Notes: generated by a model from the sequence alone, not told the origin. A stretch of DNA of 64,000 nucleotides from Bifidobacterium choloepi (GCF_010667615.1 NZ_VYSG01000001.1:1107649-1171648); one strand, 5' to 3'; shown: positions 18,424-27,480, numbered from the stretch's first letter. Translations and numbers: made by a program.

Positions 18424-19710
18424 TTACTTTCCCTCGCTCTTCTTCGTGGCGACGGAGATCGACAGCGACGGGTCGCGCAGCGGAATCATCATCGACTGCG
18501 TGGCGTGGTAGAGGTCGGACTTGCCGGGCCAGACGGTGTCGATGACGTTGTTGTTGCGGTCGAGCTGGTGGAACCACGAGCCGCGCTCGTGATCCATCAG
18601 GTACCGGTCGATGTACTCGAGGAACGTCGCATACCAGTCGGCGTACTGCTGCTTGCCGGTGACGTGCGCGAGCGTCGAGGCGGTGTTGACGCCCTCGGCG
18701 AGCGTCCAGTGCATGCGGTCGTGCACGACCGGCTTGCCGTTCCAGTCGGTCGTGTAGACGAGGCCCGGCTCGCCGTCGGCGTTCCAGGCGTCCTCGACGG
18801 CGCGGTTGAACAGGTGCTCGGCGGCGTCGATGTACGGTTCGGCCGCGGCGGCCGGAATCACGGTGCGGAACGACGCGGACGAATCGTTCGACTCTTCAAA
18901 TCCGAACGTAGACAGCGCCCACTGCGTGATCAGCCGCGCCCACTCGATGCCGTGACCCGGCGTCGCGCCGTACGGCTTGAACTGGTCGTCCGGCTTGTCG
19001 GCGTTGAACTCGAGGTCCGCCTGCCAGTCGGACGTGAAGTGCTCCGGGATGCGCCAGTCGTTCTCGCGCGCCCAGCCGATGACGTGGTCGATGATCCGGC
19101 CGGCACGGCGGCGCCACTCCTCGTCGCCGGTGACATCGGCGACGGCGAGGAACGCCTCGACCGAGTGCATGTTCGCGTTGAGGCCGCGGTACGGGTCGAG
19201 CTCGGTGAACTCGGTGTTCCACGTGTCGACCGACAGGCCGGTCTCGTCGTCCCAGAAACGCTTGAGGAACGTCTCCTCGGCGTCGTCGAGCAGCTCCTGT
19301 GCTCCCGGCCGGCCGACGAGCAGCGCGGAGGAGGCGGCGAGCAGCACGAACGCGTGGGCGTATGCCTGCTTCGTCGGCTCGAAGCCGCCTTCCGGACGGA
19401 TTTCCGGATACCAGCCGCCGTTCGCGTCGTCGTGCAGCGCGCCCCTGAGGCCCTTCAGGCCGGCGTCGACGAGCTCCTCGGAGCCTTCGTGGCCGAGCAG
19501 CGTGCCGAGCGCGTAGACATGCGTCATGCGGCACGTGATCCACGTCGCGCGGTTGCGGTCGGTCCACGGCGTGCCGTCGTCGCCGAGCCAGTAGCTGCTG
19601 CCGTCCGGCGACGGGAACCGGTGGCCGAAATCGAGCAGGTCGTCGCGACCGGCGTTCAGGAACGCCGCGTTCTCCGGCGTGCCGAGTGTGTACTTGGGTT
19701 CAGTCATCAT
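18424..19710 (-). CDS. AGE-family D-mannose isomerase or oligosaccharide 2-epimerase
   Basis: A 428-residue alpha/alpha-barrel enzyme of the N-acylglucosamine 2-epimerase superfamily. Visible conserved parts are WITCRMTHVYALG near residue 60, GGWYPEI near 95, ATPGHGIEWARL near 250 and VHDRMHWTLAEGVNTAS near 330, which include the barrel His and Glu residues. The pattern around RMTHVYAL fits mannose isomerase (mannose to fructose) better than cellobiose 2-epimerase. Two adjacent ATGs follow GAAAGAAG; 19710 is chosen. The promoter carries TTAAGCGCTTAA between -35 and -10, linking it to the LacI regulator at 26238-27272. Context suggests conversion of mannose released by the beta-mannosidase. 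Confidence 0.82.
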   Translation of the reverse strand: MMTEPKYTLGTPENAAFLNAGRDDLLDFGHRFPSPDGSSYWLGDDGTPWTDRNRATWITCRMTHVYALGTLLGHEGSEELVDAGLKGLRGALHDDANGGWYPEIRPEGGFEPTKQAYAHAFVLLAASSALLVGRPGAQELLDDAEETFLKRFWDDETGLSVDTWNTEFTELDPYRGLNANMHSVEAFLAVADVTGDEEWRRRAGRIIDHVIGWARENDWRIPEHFTSDWQADLEFNADKPDDQFKPYGATPGHGIEWARLITQWALSTFGFEESNDSSASFRTVIPAAAAEPYIDAAEHLFNRAVEDAWNADGEPGLVYTTDWNGKPVVHDRMHWTLAEGVNTASTLAHVTGKQQYADWYATFLEYIDRYLMDHERGSWFHQLDRNNNVIDTVWPGKSDLYHATQSMMIPLRDPSLSISVATKKSEGK

Positions 19711-19867
19711 GACCACGCTTCTTTCGATGTCTGTGTGCGCAACCTGCGCAATTTGGCACGATTCGCGCGCCCTGCACGGTCCCGTGCAGTCCGTGCAGTC
19801 CGTGCGCACGGTTGCGTACGATTCATCCGCGGCCAGCTTCTTCGCGACTGCCGCGAATCCATTCCCA

Positions 19868-19895
19868 GCGTATCAGTTAAGCGCTTAAGTTACAA
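19868..19895 (-). promoter_or_regulatory. Promoter with LacI operator TTAAGCGCTTAA
   Basis: On the minus strand, -35 TTGTAA (19890-19895), a 17 bp spacer containing the perfect palindrome TTAAGCGCTTAA (19877-19888), then -10 TACGCT (19868-19873). A repressor bound here would block the promoter directly. It drives the AGE-family gene. Confidence 0.75.
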
Positions 19896-20007
19896 CCGGC
19901 GTTTCCCCCGGCAGCTGTCCCATTCCCCACTCGCGTGTCACCGTATACCGGCGCGCGCGCAGGCCAGCCGCCCGGCGTGCGAATCGCGGGGCTCCGCCCG
20001 GCCCGTT

Positions 20008-20230
20008 CCCGCCAACCGCACGCAAACAGCCTCCTTAGCGTGCGGTCCGCGGGAATCGTTTCCGACCATCCCGCCAACCGCACGCAAACAACCCCTCCAG
20101 CGTGCGGCCCGCGGGAATCGCGCCAACTTTGCCCGCCAACCGCACGCAAACCAGCCCATTTCCGTGCGGTCGGCGGGAGCCGGACGAATCGTTCCCGCCA
20201 ACCGCACGCAAGCCGCCGCCAAGCTGGCCG
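20008..20230. repeat. Hairpin array with 62 bp period
   Basis: Three full units and a partial fourth, starting at 20008, 20070, 20132 and 20194. Each 46 bp unit is 15-base arm (CCCGCCAACCGCACG), 16-base loop, then 15-base arm (CGTGCGGTCCGCGGG, with small variation). Units are separated by 16 bp linkers, two of which contain GAATCGTT. The array fills the gap between the AGE-family promoter and the end of the ATPase gene. The arrays at 37, 54 and 58 kb share this geometry with different sequence. Confidence 0.85.
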
Positions 20231-21574
20231 CTACTCGAGCAGCCAGTCGGTCACGTGGACTATCCGGACGCCTTCCGGCGTCTGGCCGACGTCCTTCCAG
20301 CTGTCGGTGACGACGGTGCGCGGGAACGCGTCGGTCAGCTCGCGCAGCGGCGCCAGCTCGCGCTCGCGGGTCGTCGCCGAGCCCATGTCGAGCGTGACCT
20401 GGATGTACTCGCGTTCCTCCGACAGCAGCATGTTGCGCCGGGCGACGAAGTCGATCTCGCGGCCGCCGCCGGCCGACCCGCCGTTGCGACCTCCGGCCGA
20501 CCCGCCGTCCCCGCCGAGGCTGCCGATTGTCACGTCGTAGCCGCGGCGCCGCAGCTCCATGTAGACGACGCCTTCCAGCTGGGCGCCGAGGTCGGAATCG
20601 GGCTGTGCGCTCGCGAGGTTGCGGAAGCCGTTGTCGACCGGATACCACTTGCGCAGCGGGTTGAGCATCGCCTTGCCGCGCAGTCGCTCCTGTTCGGCGT
20701 CGTACATGATGAAGGCGTTGCGCAGCGCGTCGAGCCAGCCGTCGAGCGTCTCGAACGACGTGCGCACGCCCAGCCCCTTCAGCGACTTCACCAGGCCGCT
20801 GACACTGACGAGGTTGCCGGACGTCGAGAAGAGGTACCGGCACATCTTGCGCAGTGTCGCGACGTCGCGCAGCTGGCAGCGACTTGCGACGTCGCGCATG
20901 ACGGCGCTGTCGAAGATCGCCGTCAGTGTTTCCTCCACGCGACGGGCGCCGCCGGCCACCGCAACCGTCTCGCCGGCGGTGCCGAGCAGCGTCGTCGGAG
21001 GTTCGGCGTCGGTCAGCGTTTCGTACAGCGCCGGCATGCCGCCGATCCGCAGGTATTCGCGGAACAGCCGGTCCCGGTTGGCGGCCAGCGGCGACTCGAG
21101 TCGTGCCATGAACGCGGCCACTTCCGCGAACGACAGCGGAAAGACCGGAATCTCGACGTACCGGCCGGTCAGCAGCGTCGCGAGCTCGCCGGACAGCAGG
21201 CTTGCGTTCGAGCCGGTGATGAAGACGTCGGTATTGTCGCGGGTGTGCAGGCGCCGCACGACTTGCTCCCAGCCCGCGAGCGCCTGCACTTCGTCGAGAA
21301 AGACATACAACGGGAACGATTCGTCCGCCTGCGCCGCCGCCTCCTGCAGCTCGGCGTAGAGCGATTCGGCCGAGTAGTCGAGCGGCAGTCCGAAGTCGTC
21401 GAGCCGGCGCACGAAAACGTTCGTTTCCGGCACGCCGTCTTCCAGCAGCATCTCCGCGAACTTCGTCAGCAGCGTGCTCTTGCCGCATCGCCGCACGCCG
21501 GTCAGCACCTTGATTTCCGGCGTATCGCGGTGGCCCGCGAGCGTCTCCATCAGCGCCGTTCGCTCGATGTACAT
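20231..21574 (-). CDS. AAA_14 / DUF4143 ATPase
   Basis: A 447-residue P-loop protein. Walker A is GVRRCGKSTLL near residue 26, and Walker B is YVFLDEVQ near residue 90, followed by ITGSNASLLSGELATLLTGRY typical of AAA_14. The C-terminal half matches DUF4143 (EGVVYMELRRRGYDV, then REIDFVA, a possible nuclease-like E...D motif). A Gly/Ser-rich insertion of about 15 residues lies before REIDFVA. Members are widespread, often solitary and of unknown role; some are proposed to be toxin-like or defence-related. The control region has three copies of one palindrome, so expression is probably tightly repressed. No regulator gene is adjacent; autoregulation is possible but not shown. Confidence 0.85.
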   Translation of the reverse strand: MYIERTALMETLAGHRDTPEIKVLTGVRRCGKSTLLTKFAEMLLEDGVPETNVFVRRLDDFGLPLDYSAESLYAELQEAAAQADESFPLYVFLDEVQALAGWEQVVRRLHTRDNTDVFITGSNASLLSGELATLLTGRYVEIPVFPLSFAEVAAFMARLESPLAANRDRLFREYLRIGGMPALYETLTDAEPPTTLLGTAGETVAVAGGARRVEETLTAIFDSAVMRDVASRCQLRDVATLRKMCRYLFSTSGNLVSVSGLVKSLKGLGVRTSFETLDGWLDALRNAFIMYDAEQERLRGKAMLNPLRKWYPVDNGFRNLASAQPDSDLGAQLEGVVYMELRRRGYDVTIGSLGGDGGSAGGRNGGSAGGGREIDFVARRNMLLSEEREYIQVTLDMGSATTRERELAPLRELTDAFPRTVVTDSWKDVGQTPEGVRIVHVTDWLLE

Positions 21575-21593
21575 CGCCGTCTCCTTCGAAATG

Positions 21594-21694
21594 AAAAATT
21601 CGAGTATACTCGAATTTTTCTCGCAGAATCATTGATTATTCGAGTATACTCGAATTTTTAACGATTCTTACGAAGATTTTCGAGTACACTCGAA
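21594..21694. promoter_or_regulatory. Three palindromic operators at exact 40 bp spacing
   Basis: ATTCGAGTATACTCGAAT occurs with centres at 21606/21607 and 21646/21647, and a one-mismatch copy (TTCGAGTACACTCGAA) is centred at 21686/21687. The first is extended by flanking A and T runs into a 26 bp perfect palindrome. It begins 20 bp before the ATPase start. Exact 40 bp spacing puts all three on nearly the same helix face. Confidence 0.8.
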
Positions 21695-21712
21695 TTTCTT
21701 ATTTCCCCCTTC

Positions 21713-21760
21713 TTGGATGTCGCAAACCCGAGCTGTCAGCTGAGGTTTGCGGCATCCAAA
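21713..21760. terminator. Intergenic hairpin of the CCCGAGC family
   Basis: TTTGGATGCCGCAAACCT on one strand pairs with an almost complementary partner around a short AGCT-rich loop. It lies after the alpha-galactosidase stop (minus strand). It belongs to a family of similar hairpins also at 26182, 27481, 35235, 35311, 39475, 43522, 45090 and 51873. Confidence 0.65.
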
Positions 21761-21807
21761 TGGGGTCTCGTGAGGCTCGCAGGCGATCAGGCTCCTGCCA
21801 TTGCGAC

Positions 21808-24231
21808 TTATTCGGCGACGAACTCGAGCGTCATCGCCTGGAGGGGCCAGAGCTGCGGCAGCTGGAGACCGACTTCGGCCAGCAGGAAGCCGGGGACGCG
21901 GAAGCCGTCGGCGGTGCGAGCGGCACCGATCCATGCTGGCGTGTTCCAGAACATCTTCGCGGCGCCGGCTTCCTCGCGCAGTTTCACGTGGTACCAGCGG
22001 TTCGGGTCAATGCCGGAACCTGCGCCATCACGGCCCCGACCGTCCGCGGCATTCACCGCGGTTTCGGCACCCTCCGCAGTACCGTCGCGCCCCGTTCCAC
22101 AGTTATCCGTGTTTGCGCACATGACCGGCAGCCTGAGCCGCTCGGCGAGGACGTTAGCCGGGTTGCCGACGGAGGCGACGGTCCAGACGGCGTGAAGGCC
22201 GTCGGCGGAGACGACGCCGCGGCCGCGCAGCATCGGATCGTGGAAATCGCTGTGATGGACGGTGCCGGAGTGCAGCAGGCCGCGCAGTTCCTTGACGAGG
22301 CCGACGAAGCCGCGCACCTGCTCGAGCTCATCGGAGCCCAGCTCGAGCAGGTTCCATTCGAAGCCCGGGCAGCCGGTCAGCGAGATCGCGCAGCGGTAGG
22401 ACAGGTCGGTCGCCAGTCCGGTAGAGTGGGCCGGCGACGGGCCGACGTGCGCGCCGATCATTTCCGGCGGCACGACAAGCTCGGTGAATCGCTGGATGTC
22501 GACGCGGTCGCGGGGATCGTTCGAATCCGACGCCCAGATCCTGTCGGCGTGCTGCAGGATGCCGGCGTCGGTGCGCGCGCCACCCGACGAGCAGCTCTCG
22601 ATTTCCAGCGTCGGGAACTCCGCCTTGAGGTCGTCGAACAGCCGATAGCAGGCTTCCGTCTGCCGGTGCAGCCCGTAGCCGCCGTCGACGCCGCTGACCG
22701 GCTCGGTGACGTCGCGGTTGTGATCCCACTTGATGTAGTCAATGCCGAGTTCGCGGATCAGCGCCGCCATCTGCCCGCGCACGTGCGCATAGGCTTCCGG
22801 CCGGCCGAGGTCGAGCACGTACTGGTTGCGGTAGGAGACATCGCCGCGGTACGGCACGGCCTCGGGCGCCGCGAGGATCCAGTCGGGATGTTCGCGCGCG
22901 AGGTCGGAATCGAGGTTGATCATCTCGGGCTCGAACCACAGGCCGAACTGCATGCCAAGATCGTGGACATGCGCGGCGAGGCCGTCGAGACCGTTCGGCC
23001 AGACGTCCGGGTCGACGACCCAGTCGCCGAGGCCGCGGGAATCGTCGCGCCGTTCGTGGAACCAGCCGTCGTCGAGGACGAACCGCTCGACGCCGACGGC
23101 CGCCGCGACGTCGGCGAGCCTCGTCAGCGTCGCCTCGTCGTGGTCGAAGTAGACGGCTTCCCACGTGTTCAGCGTGACCGGCCGCTCGCTGTTCACGTGG
23201 CCGGGCAGCGACCGCAGCCAGCGGTGGAAGCGGGCGGCCATGCCGTCGAGGCCACGGCTCGAGTGGGAGAAGCAGACCTGCGGCGTTTCGTACGATTCGC
23301 CCGGGACGAGGCGGACCTCGGCCGGACCGAGCAGCTCGCCGGCGCCGAGCAGCGGCTCGTAGTGCGGCAGGTTGTCGAGGCGGTAGCGCTGGTTGCCGCT
23401 CCAGGCGAGGTGGACGGCCCAGACATCGCCGTCGCTCCACTGCGGCTCGCCGTCGGAGAGGATGAACAGCCACGGGCTTTCGTGGCCGGTCTTGCCGTGC
23501 CAGCATTCGCGCGTCGTCGCGCCGACCGGCATCGGCGTCGTCGACGGCTGCTTCTCGAGCGCCCACCGGCCGGTGAACTGCGTCAGCCGGTTCGCCCGCT
23601 TCGGCACCGGCAGCGTCGATTCGAGCCAGTTGACGACGAGCGGCGCTGTTTCACCGGAACCAATGTTGACAATCTTCTGCCTGACGATGACGAGGCCGCC
23701 GGGGGCGATCTCGAGCGTGATCGTCAGCTCGATGGCATTCACTTCGTCACGTGAAACGATCGTGATGGCGGTCCGGTCGGCGTTTGTTTCACAGGAAACA
23801 CTCGTCCAGCGCACGAAGACCGGACGGCCGCCGCGATACGCCTCGAGCGCCGGCCGGCCGCCGTACGCTTCCGCGCCTTGCGGCAGCAGCGACGGCCGCA
23901 GCGACGAATCCGGCTTCTCCGCCGGCGGCGTCACCTTCAGCGTCATCATGTCGAGGGCCCGCAGGATGTCGCCATCGGCGTTCGCGACACCATCGGTACC
24001 GTACGCACAGCCATCACTATCATCTGCGGAACCCGCGGAACCTGCGCCGCTACCCGTGAAACCAGAGCCATCGGCCACGGAACCGCCGTTGTCGCACGTG
24101 GAACATTCATTACCGCAGCACGTGAAACTATCACCCCAGTACTCCACTTGCGGCATTTCGTTCTCCGGCGTCTTGAGCACGATCGTCGTGCCGTCGCGCC
24201 GCAGCATCACATGGGAACCGTTGTCGAACAT
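21808..24231 (-). CDS. Alpha-galactosidase, GH36
   Basis: An 807-residue cytoplasmic glycosidase predicted to remove alpha-1,6-galactose from raffinose-type sugars or galactomannan oligosaccharides. The nucleophile Asp is in YIKWDHNRDV near residue 503, and the acid/base Asp is in ASDSNDPRDR near residue 567; ESCSSGGARTD lies between. Two low-complexity insertions stand out: Cys/Gly/Ser-rich residues about 38-88 and Gly/Ala/Asp-rich residues about 690-730. Both are unusual for GH36. The start ATG at 24231 follows AGGAAGGA. Several parS-like GTTTCACGTG words lie in this gene. Position in the regulon suggests debranching of galactomannan sugars. Confidence 0.92.
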   Translation of the reverse strand: MFDNGSHVMLRRDGTTIVLKTPENEMPQVEYWGDSFTCCGNECSTCDNGGSVADGSGFTGSGAGSAGSADDSDGCAYGTDGVANADGDILRALDMMTLKVTPPAEKPDSSLRPSLLPQGAEAYGGRPALEAYRGGRPVFVRWTSVSCETNADRTAITIVSRDEVNAIELTITLEIAPGGLVIVRQKIVNIGSGETAPLVVNWLESTLPVPKRANRLTQFTGRWALEKQPSTTPMPVGATTRECWHGKTGHESPWLFILSDGEPQWSDGDVWAVHLAWSGNQRYRLDNLPHYEPLLGAGELLGPAEVRLVPGESYETPQVCFSHSSRGLDGMAARFHRWLRSLPGHVNSERPVTLNTWEAVYFDHDEATLTRLADVAAAVGVERFVLDDGWFHERRDDSRGLGDWVVDPDVWPNGLDGLAAHVHDLGMQFGLWFEPEMINLDSDLAREHPDWILAAPEAVPYRGDVSYRNQYVLDLGRPEAYAHVRGQMAALIRELGIDYIKWDHNRDVTEPVSGVDGGYGLHRQTEACYRLFDDLKAEFPTLEIESCSSGGARTDAGILQHADRIWASDSNDPRDRVDIQRFTELVVPPEMIGAHVGPSPAHSTGLATDLSYRCAISLTGCPGFEWNLLELGSDELEQVRGFVGLVKELRGLLHSGTVHHSDFHDPMLRGRGVVSADGLHAVWTVASVGNPANVLAERLRLPVMCANTDNCGTGRDGTAEGAETAVNAADGRGRDGAGSGIDPNRWYHVKLREEAGAAKMFWNTPAWIGAARTADGFRVPGFLLAEVGLQLPQLWPLQAMTLEFVAE

Positions 24232-24366
24232 CGTCGTCTCGTCCTTCCTGTCCGTCTCCGTTGACCGACCGTCGCGCCGCCAGCCGCTGTCGGGCCGTCC
24301 GCGACGATCTTGACTTGAGCAGTGCAATCCCCCATCATAGTGCCGTGGCGACACATGCCGGGCGAT

Positions 24367-24406
24367 TGACTTTTCCCAGCAAAGAGTATATATTAAACGC
24401 TTAAGT
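24367..24406 (+). promoter_or_regulatory. Promoter and LacI operator for the YesL operon
   Basis: Plus strand: -35 TTGACT (24367-24372), 17 bp spacer, -10 TATATT (24390-24395), then the operator TTAAACGCTTAA (24394-24405), one base off the consensus TTAAGCGCTTAA. It could also control the divergent alpha-galactosidase. The rest of 24232-24587 shows no gene. Confidence 0.75.
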
Positions 24407-24587
24407 AGAACAACGGCGACACACAGCGGAACCCTACCATTTTCCATGTGCGTTTCGATGTGAACCCGATGCCGGAGCGCTCCGGCCAACCCGGCCGGCG
24501 GCAGCCTGGCGTGGCCTTCGTCGACGAGGACGACGTCGCCGGCAACGCCGCAGGGCACGAACAACGAACAGCAACGAGGCGAGGACG

Positions 24588-25478
24588 ATGACAACAAGGC
24601 ACGACGGCGGTCAGGTCCGCCTCACCGAGTCGCAGCAGGCGGCGATCGACGAGCTGACAAGCGCGCCGAAGTACGCGGGCGACTCGAAGATCCGCACGTT
24701 CCTGCGGCTGCCGTGGAGGCAGAAGCCGGCGTATTTCAAGACGCACTTCCTGCTGCCGCTCGTCGCGGCGCTCGTCGTGGCCGGCCTCGCCGCGTTTCTC
24801 GTCTTCAAGTTCCTCGTGCCGTCGCCGCGCCCGGCGCTCTACGTCGCCGTGCTCGACGACGCGCTGCCGATCGGCTCGGCGCAGACACTGCAGTCGGAGT
24901 ACTCGGCAAAGCTCGGCGCCGACGTCACGGTCGACGACTACTTCGACATGAGCGACGACGGGCTGTCGAAATTGCAGACGATGATCTCGAACAAGCAGAT
25001 CGACGTCGTCATCGCGCCGAAGGACACGTTCGCCGAGCTCGCCGGCTACGGCTACTTCGGCAACGTCGTCGAGCTTCTCGACGCCGCGTCGTCGGACAGC
25101 GCCGACGATTCGTCCGCAAGCGCCACTTCCCAGGACCAGTCGTCATCGGATGAATCGTCACAGCAGGACGAATCGTCGCAAACGAATGCCGCATTGCAAA
25201 CGTATGCCGTCTCGTTCGCCGGCTACAGCGACGACGACCAGTACGATTCCTACGACCAGTCCGGCTCCGGCAAGGGCGAGTCGCTCCCCTACGGCCTCGC
25301 GCTCGAGCACGCCGCGAGCTGGACGGCGCTCGACGACGCGAGCACGACGGCGATCGCCGGCATCGTTGCGAACGTCGACGACGCCTCGGTGTCACTGGAC
25401 TTCCTCGACTATCTCTACGCCGCGCCGGCGGCGACTTCACCGGCGAACGACTCCGCGACAACGCAGGCACAGGACTAG
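24588..25478 (+). CDS. Membrane-anchored extracytoplasmic protein of unknown function
   Basis: A 296-residue protein with one membrane segment at about residues 54-78 (FLLPLVAALVVAGLAAFLVF), so about 215 residues should be outside the cell. The outside part begins YVAVLDDALPIG and includes IDVVIAPKDTFAELAGYGYFGNVVEL, a pattern seen in lobes of solute-binding proteins. Residues about 170-205 are a Ser/Gln/Asp linker with DDSS, DESS and DESS, all encoded by ACGATTC/GAATCGT words. No Cys lipobox is present. The start has GAGGCGAGGA upstream. It precedes a YesL-family gene by 67 bp, so the two likely work together. No known family was recognised. Confidence 0.75.
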   Translation: MTTRHDGGQVRLTESQQAAIDELTSAPKYAGDSKIRTFLRLPWRQKPAYFKTHFLLPLVAALVVAGLAAFLVFKFLVPSPRPALYVAVLDDALPIGSAQTLQSEYSAKLGADVTVDDYFDMSDDGLSKLQTMISNKQIDVVIAPKDTFAELAGYGYFGNVVELLDAASSDSADDSSASATSQDQSSSDESSQQDESSQTNAALQTYAVSFAGYSDDDQYDSYDQSGSGKGESLPYGLALEHAASWTALDDASTTAIAGIVANVDDASVSLDFLDYLYAAPAATSPANDSATTQAQD

Positions 25479-25545
25479 CCGACCGCCGATGTCGCACGGC
25501 ACCGGCATCCCCACCATCTCCACTCACTTCCCGAAAGGACTCCCG

Positions 25546-26163
25546 ATGGCCGCCAAGATTTTCCGGCAGGACAACCCGTACAACGTCGTCATGGGCAGGA
25601 TTGGCGACCTCGCGATGCTGTCAGTCGCGTGGTTCGTCGGCTGCATTCCGGTCTTCACAATCGGCGCGAGCACGGCCGCCGCGAGCGAGGTGGCGCTCGA
25701 GATGCTCGAGGGCGCCGACGACGGCATCTTCCGCGGCTACTGGCGCGCGTTCAGGCGGCGCTTCGGCACGAGCGTCGCGATGACCGGCATCCTCGCCGTC
25801 TTCTGGCTGCTCGCCGCGTTCGATCTCTATTTCACCGGCTCGCAGACGAGCGATGCCGGCTCGCTGATCTTCGGCGTGACGATCGCCGTCTGCGTCGTCG
25901 TCGGCATGCTGACGGCGTTCGTCTTCCCGATGGCCGGCCGCGCCGAAAAGGGCCCGTGGCGCCAGATCCGCCGGTCCTCCCGCATGGCGCTCGCCAAGCC
26001 GCTCGTCGCGCTGGTCGCCTTCGTCATCGAGGTGCTGCCGATCGTCCTGCTGCTGTTCGTCCCCGGCGCCGCCTCGTTCGTCCCGCTCCTCTGGTTCGTC
26101 CTCTGCGGCGGCCTGGGCTACTGGCTGATCATGCTGCTAGTTCGTCGCTCGTTCGGCATCTGA
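25546..26163 (+). CDS. YesL-family (DUF624) membrane protein
   Basis: A 205-residue integral membrane protein with about five membrane segments. The N-terminus FRQDNPYNVVMGRIGDLAMLSVAWFVGCIPVFTIGASTAA is diagnostic of DUF624, which is often found beside ABC oligosaccharide importers. The molecular role of the family is not known; a transporter accessory role is inferred from context. The ATG at 25546 follows AAAGGA. It is the second gene of the operon controlled by the operator at 24394. Confidence 0.88.
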   Translation: MAAKIFRQDNPYNVVMGRIGDLAMLSVAWFVGCIPVFTIGASTAAASEVALEMLEGADDGIFRGYWRAFRRRFGTSVAMTGILAVFWLLAAFDLYFTGSQTSDAGSLIFGVTIAVCVVVGMLTAFVFPMAGRAEKGPWRQIRRSSRMALAKPLVALVAFVIEVLPIVLLLFVPGAASFVPLLWFVLCGGLGYWLIMLLVRRSFGI

Positions 26164-26181
26164 TCGAACGATTCATCCGTC

Positions 26182-26234
26182 TCTTGCGTGTCACACAACC
26201 CGGGCTCGCAGCTCGGGTTGTGTGACACGCAAGA
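26182..26234. terminator. Bidirectional hairpin terminator between convergent genes
   Basis: CTTGCGTGTCACACAACCC pairs with GGGTTGTGTGACACGCAAG, with a GGCT/AGCT-type inner part. It lies between the YesL gene and the LacI gene, which converge. It belongs to the CCCGAGC hairpin family. Confidence 0.75.
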
Positions 26235-26237
26235 AGA

Positions 26238-27272
26238 TCACGCCTCCGCCGGCGCCGGACCGGTGGATTCCCTGGCCCGGAGGTGATAGGGCGGTTCCTC
26301 GACGACGCCGACTTCCTCGCCGTCGATGAGCTTGAGCATCAGCGCGGCGGCCATGCGGCCGGCCTCGACGATGTCGCGGTTGAGCGCCGTGATGTTCGGG
26401 TGGGCGGCCGTGCACATGAACGAATCGTCCCAGCTCATGATCGACAGGTCACCCGGCACCGAGACGCCGAGCTGGTTCGCCGCCGATTCGCCGGCAAGCG
26501 CCATCACGTCGTTGTCGTAGATGATCGCCGTCGGCCGCGGGCTGACGGACAGCAGCCGCCGCGTCGCGTCGGCGCCGGCTTCCGGCGTGTAGTCGGCGTG
26601 CAGGCAGCGGTACTTGATGCCGAGTTCGCTGGTGATTTCGGAGAACGCGGCGTCGCGGATGTACGAGTGGCCGAGTTCCTCGGGACCGGCGACGCGCGCG
26701 ATGTTGCGGTGGCCGAGTTCGTAGAGGTGCTGGACGGCCATGCCACAGGCGGCCGCGTCGTCGGACGTCAGCGTCGGCAGGCCGCCGGTCAGCGACGCGT
26801 CGGCGATCGCGAGCGCCTTCATCGTCGGATGTTCCTTGAGCAGGTCGACGCGCGGGTCGCCGATCTCGAGGTTGGTCAGCAGCAGCGCGTCGACGTTGCC
26901 GGTCGCGATCCAGTCCTCGATGATCGCGCGCTCGTCCTCCTCGCCGATCGACAGCCGCACGAGCATCGAGTAGTCGTGCTCCTCGAGTTCGGCGCCGAGG
27001 CCGGAAATGAGCCCCATCATGTACGGCTCGACGCTGAGCAGCTTCGGATCGTAGCCGAGGATGAGGCCGATCCTGCGCGTCTTCGACTCGGCGAGCGACT
27101 GCGCGGCGCCGTTCGGCTTCCAGCCGAGCTCGCTGGCGACGCGAAGCACTTTCGCGCGGGTGGCTTCCGATACGCCCGGCTTGCCGTTAAGCGCATAAGA
27201 TACGGCGCTGCTGGATACTCCCGCCGCCTTCGCGACGTCAAAGATCGTTACTTTCCCTTTATTTCCAGCCAT
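26238..27272 (-). CDS. LacI-family regulator of the manno-oligosaccharide locus
   Basis: A 344-residue repressor. The helix-turn-helix VTIFDVAKAAGVSSSAVSYALNG spans residues about 8-30, followed by a hinge with RTRRIGLILGYDPK-like spacing and a sugar-binding effector domain. The palindrome TTAAGCGCTTAA or a close variant occurs in five control regions nearby (19877, 24394, 34765, 34984, 37739), and this is the only LacI gene among them, so it is the probable reader of that site. The likely inducer is a manno-oligosaccharide or related sugar. Its own upstream region lacks the full palindrome but has several TTCAGT words. Confidence 0.88.
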   Translation of the reverse strand: MAGNKGKVTIFDVAKAAGVSSSAVSYALNGKPGVSEATRAKVLRVASELGWKPNGAAQSLAESKTRRIGLILGYDPKLLSVEPYMMGLISGLGAELEEHDYSMLVRLSIGEEDERAIIEDWIATGNVDALLLTNLEIGDPRVDLLKEHPTMKALAIADASLTGGLPTLTSDDAAACGMAVQHLYELGHRNIARVAGPEELGHSYIRDAAFSEITSELGIKYRCLHADYTPEAGADATRRLLSVSPRPTAIIYDNDVMALAGESAANQLGVSVPGDLSIMSWDDSFMCTAAHPNITALNRDIVEAGRMAAALMLKLIDGEEVGVVEEPPYHLRARESTGPAPAEA

Positions 27273-27330
27273 TGTTGTCTCCGTCGGTTGCGCCCCGTCC
27301 CCAGCGTTGCAGGCGAGCAGTCTTCGATGA

Positions 27331-27436
27331 TTCAGTAAACTTCACAACATTCTACTGAAAATCTTAAGTTCCGTCGCGCCCAACACGGCGTCAATTTCAG
27401 TTTTTTCGACTAATTTTCAGTTATCTTCAGTTATTC
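27331..27436. promoter_or_regulatory. A/T-rich leader with repeated TTCAGT words
   Basis: TTCAGT or its complement ACTGAA occurs five times in about 105 bp upstream of the LacI gene (near 27331, 27354, 27396, 27415 and 27426). This base composition is unlike the surroundings, so it probably holds the LacI promoter and perhaps a regulator site. No exact promoter is called. Confidence 0.35.
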
Positions 27437-27480
27437 GGCACGATCCTCCCCGTTGAACATCGTGCCCCTTCCCCCTCGCC

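Noticed and set aside
20231..21574. A complete defence or toxin-antitoxin system
   Set aside because: Only one gene is present, with no partner, and the AAA_14 family is too broad to assign such a role.
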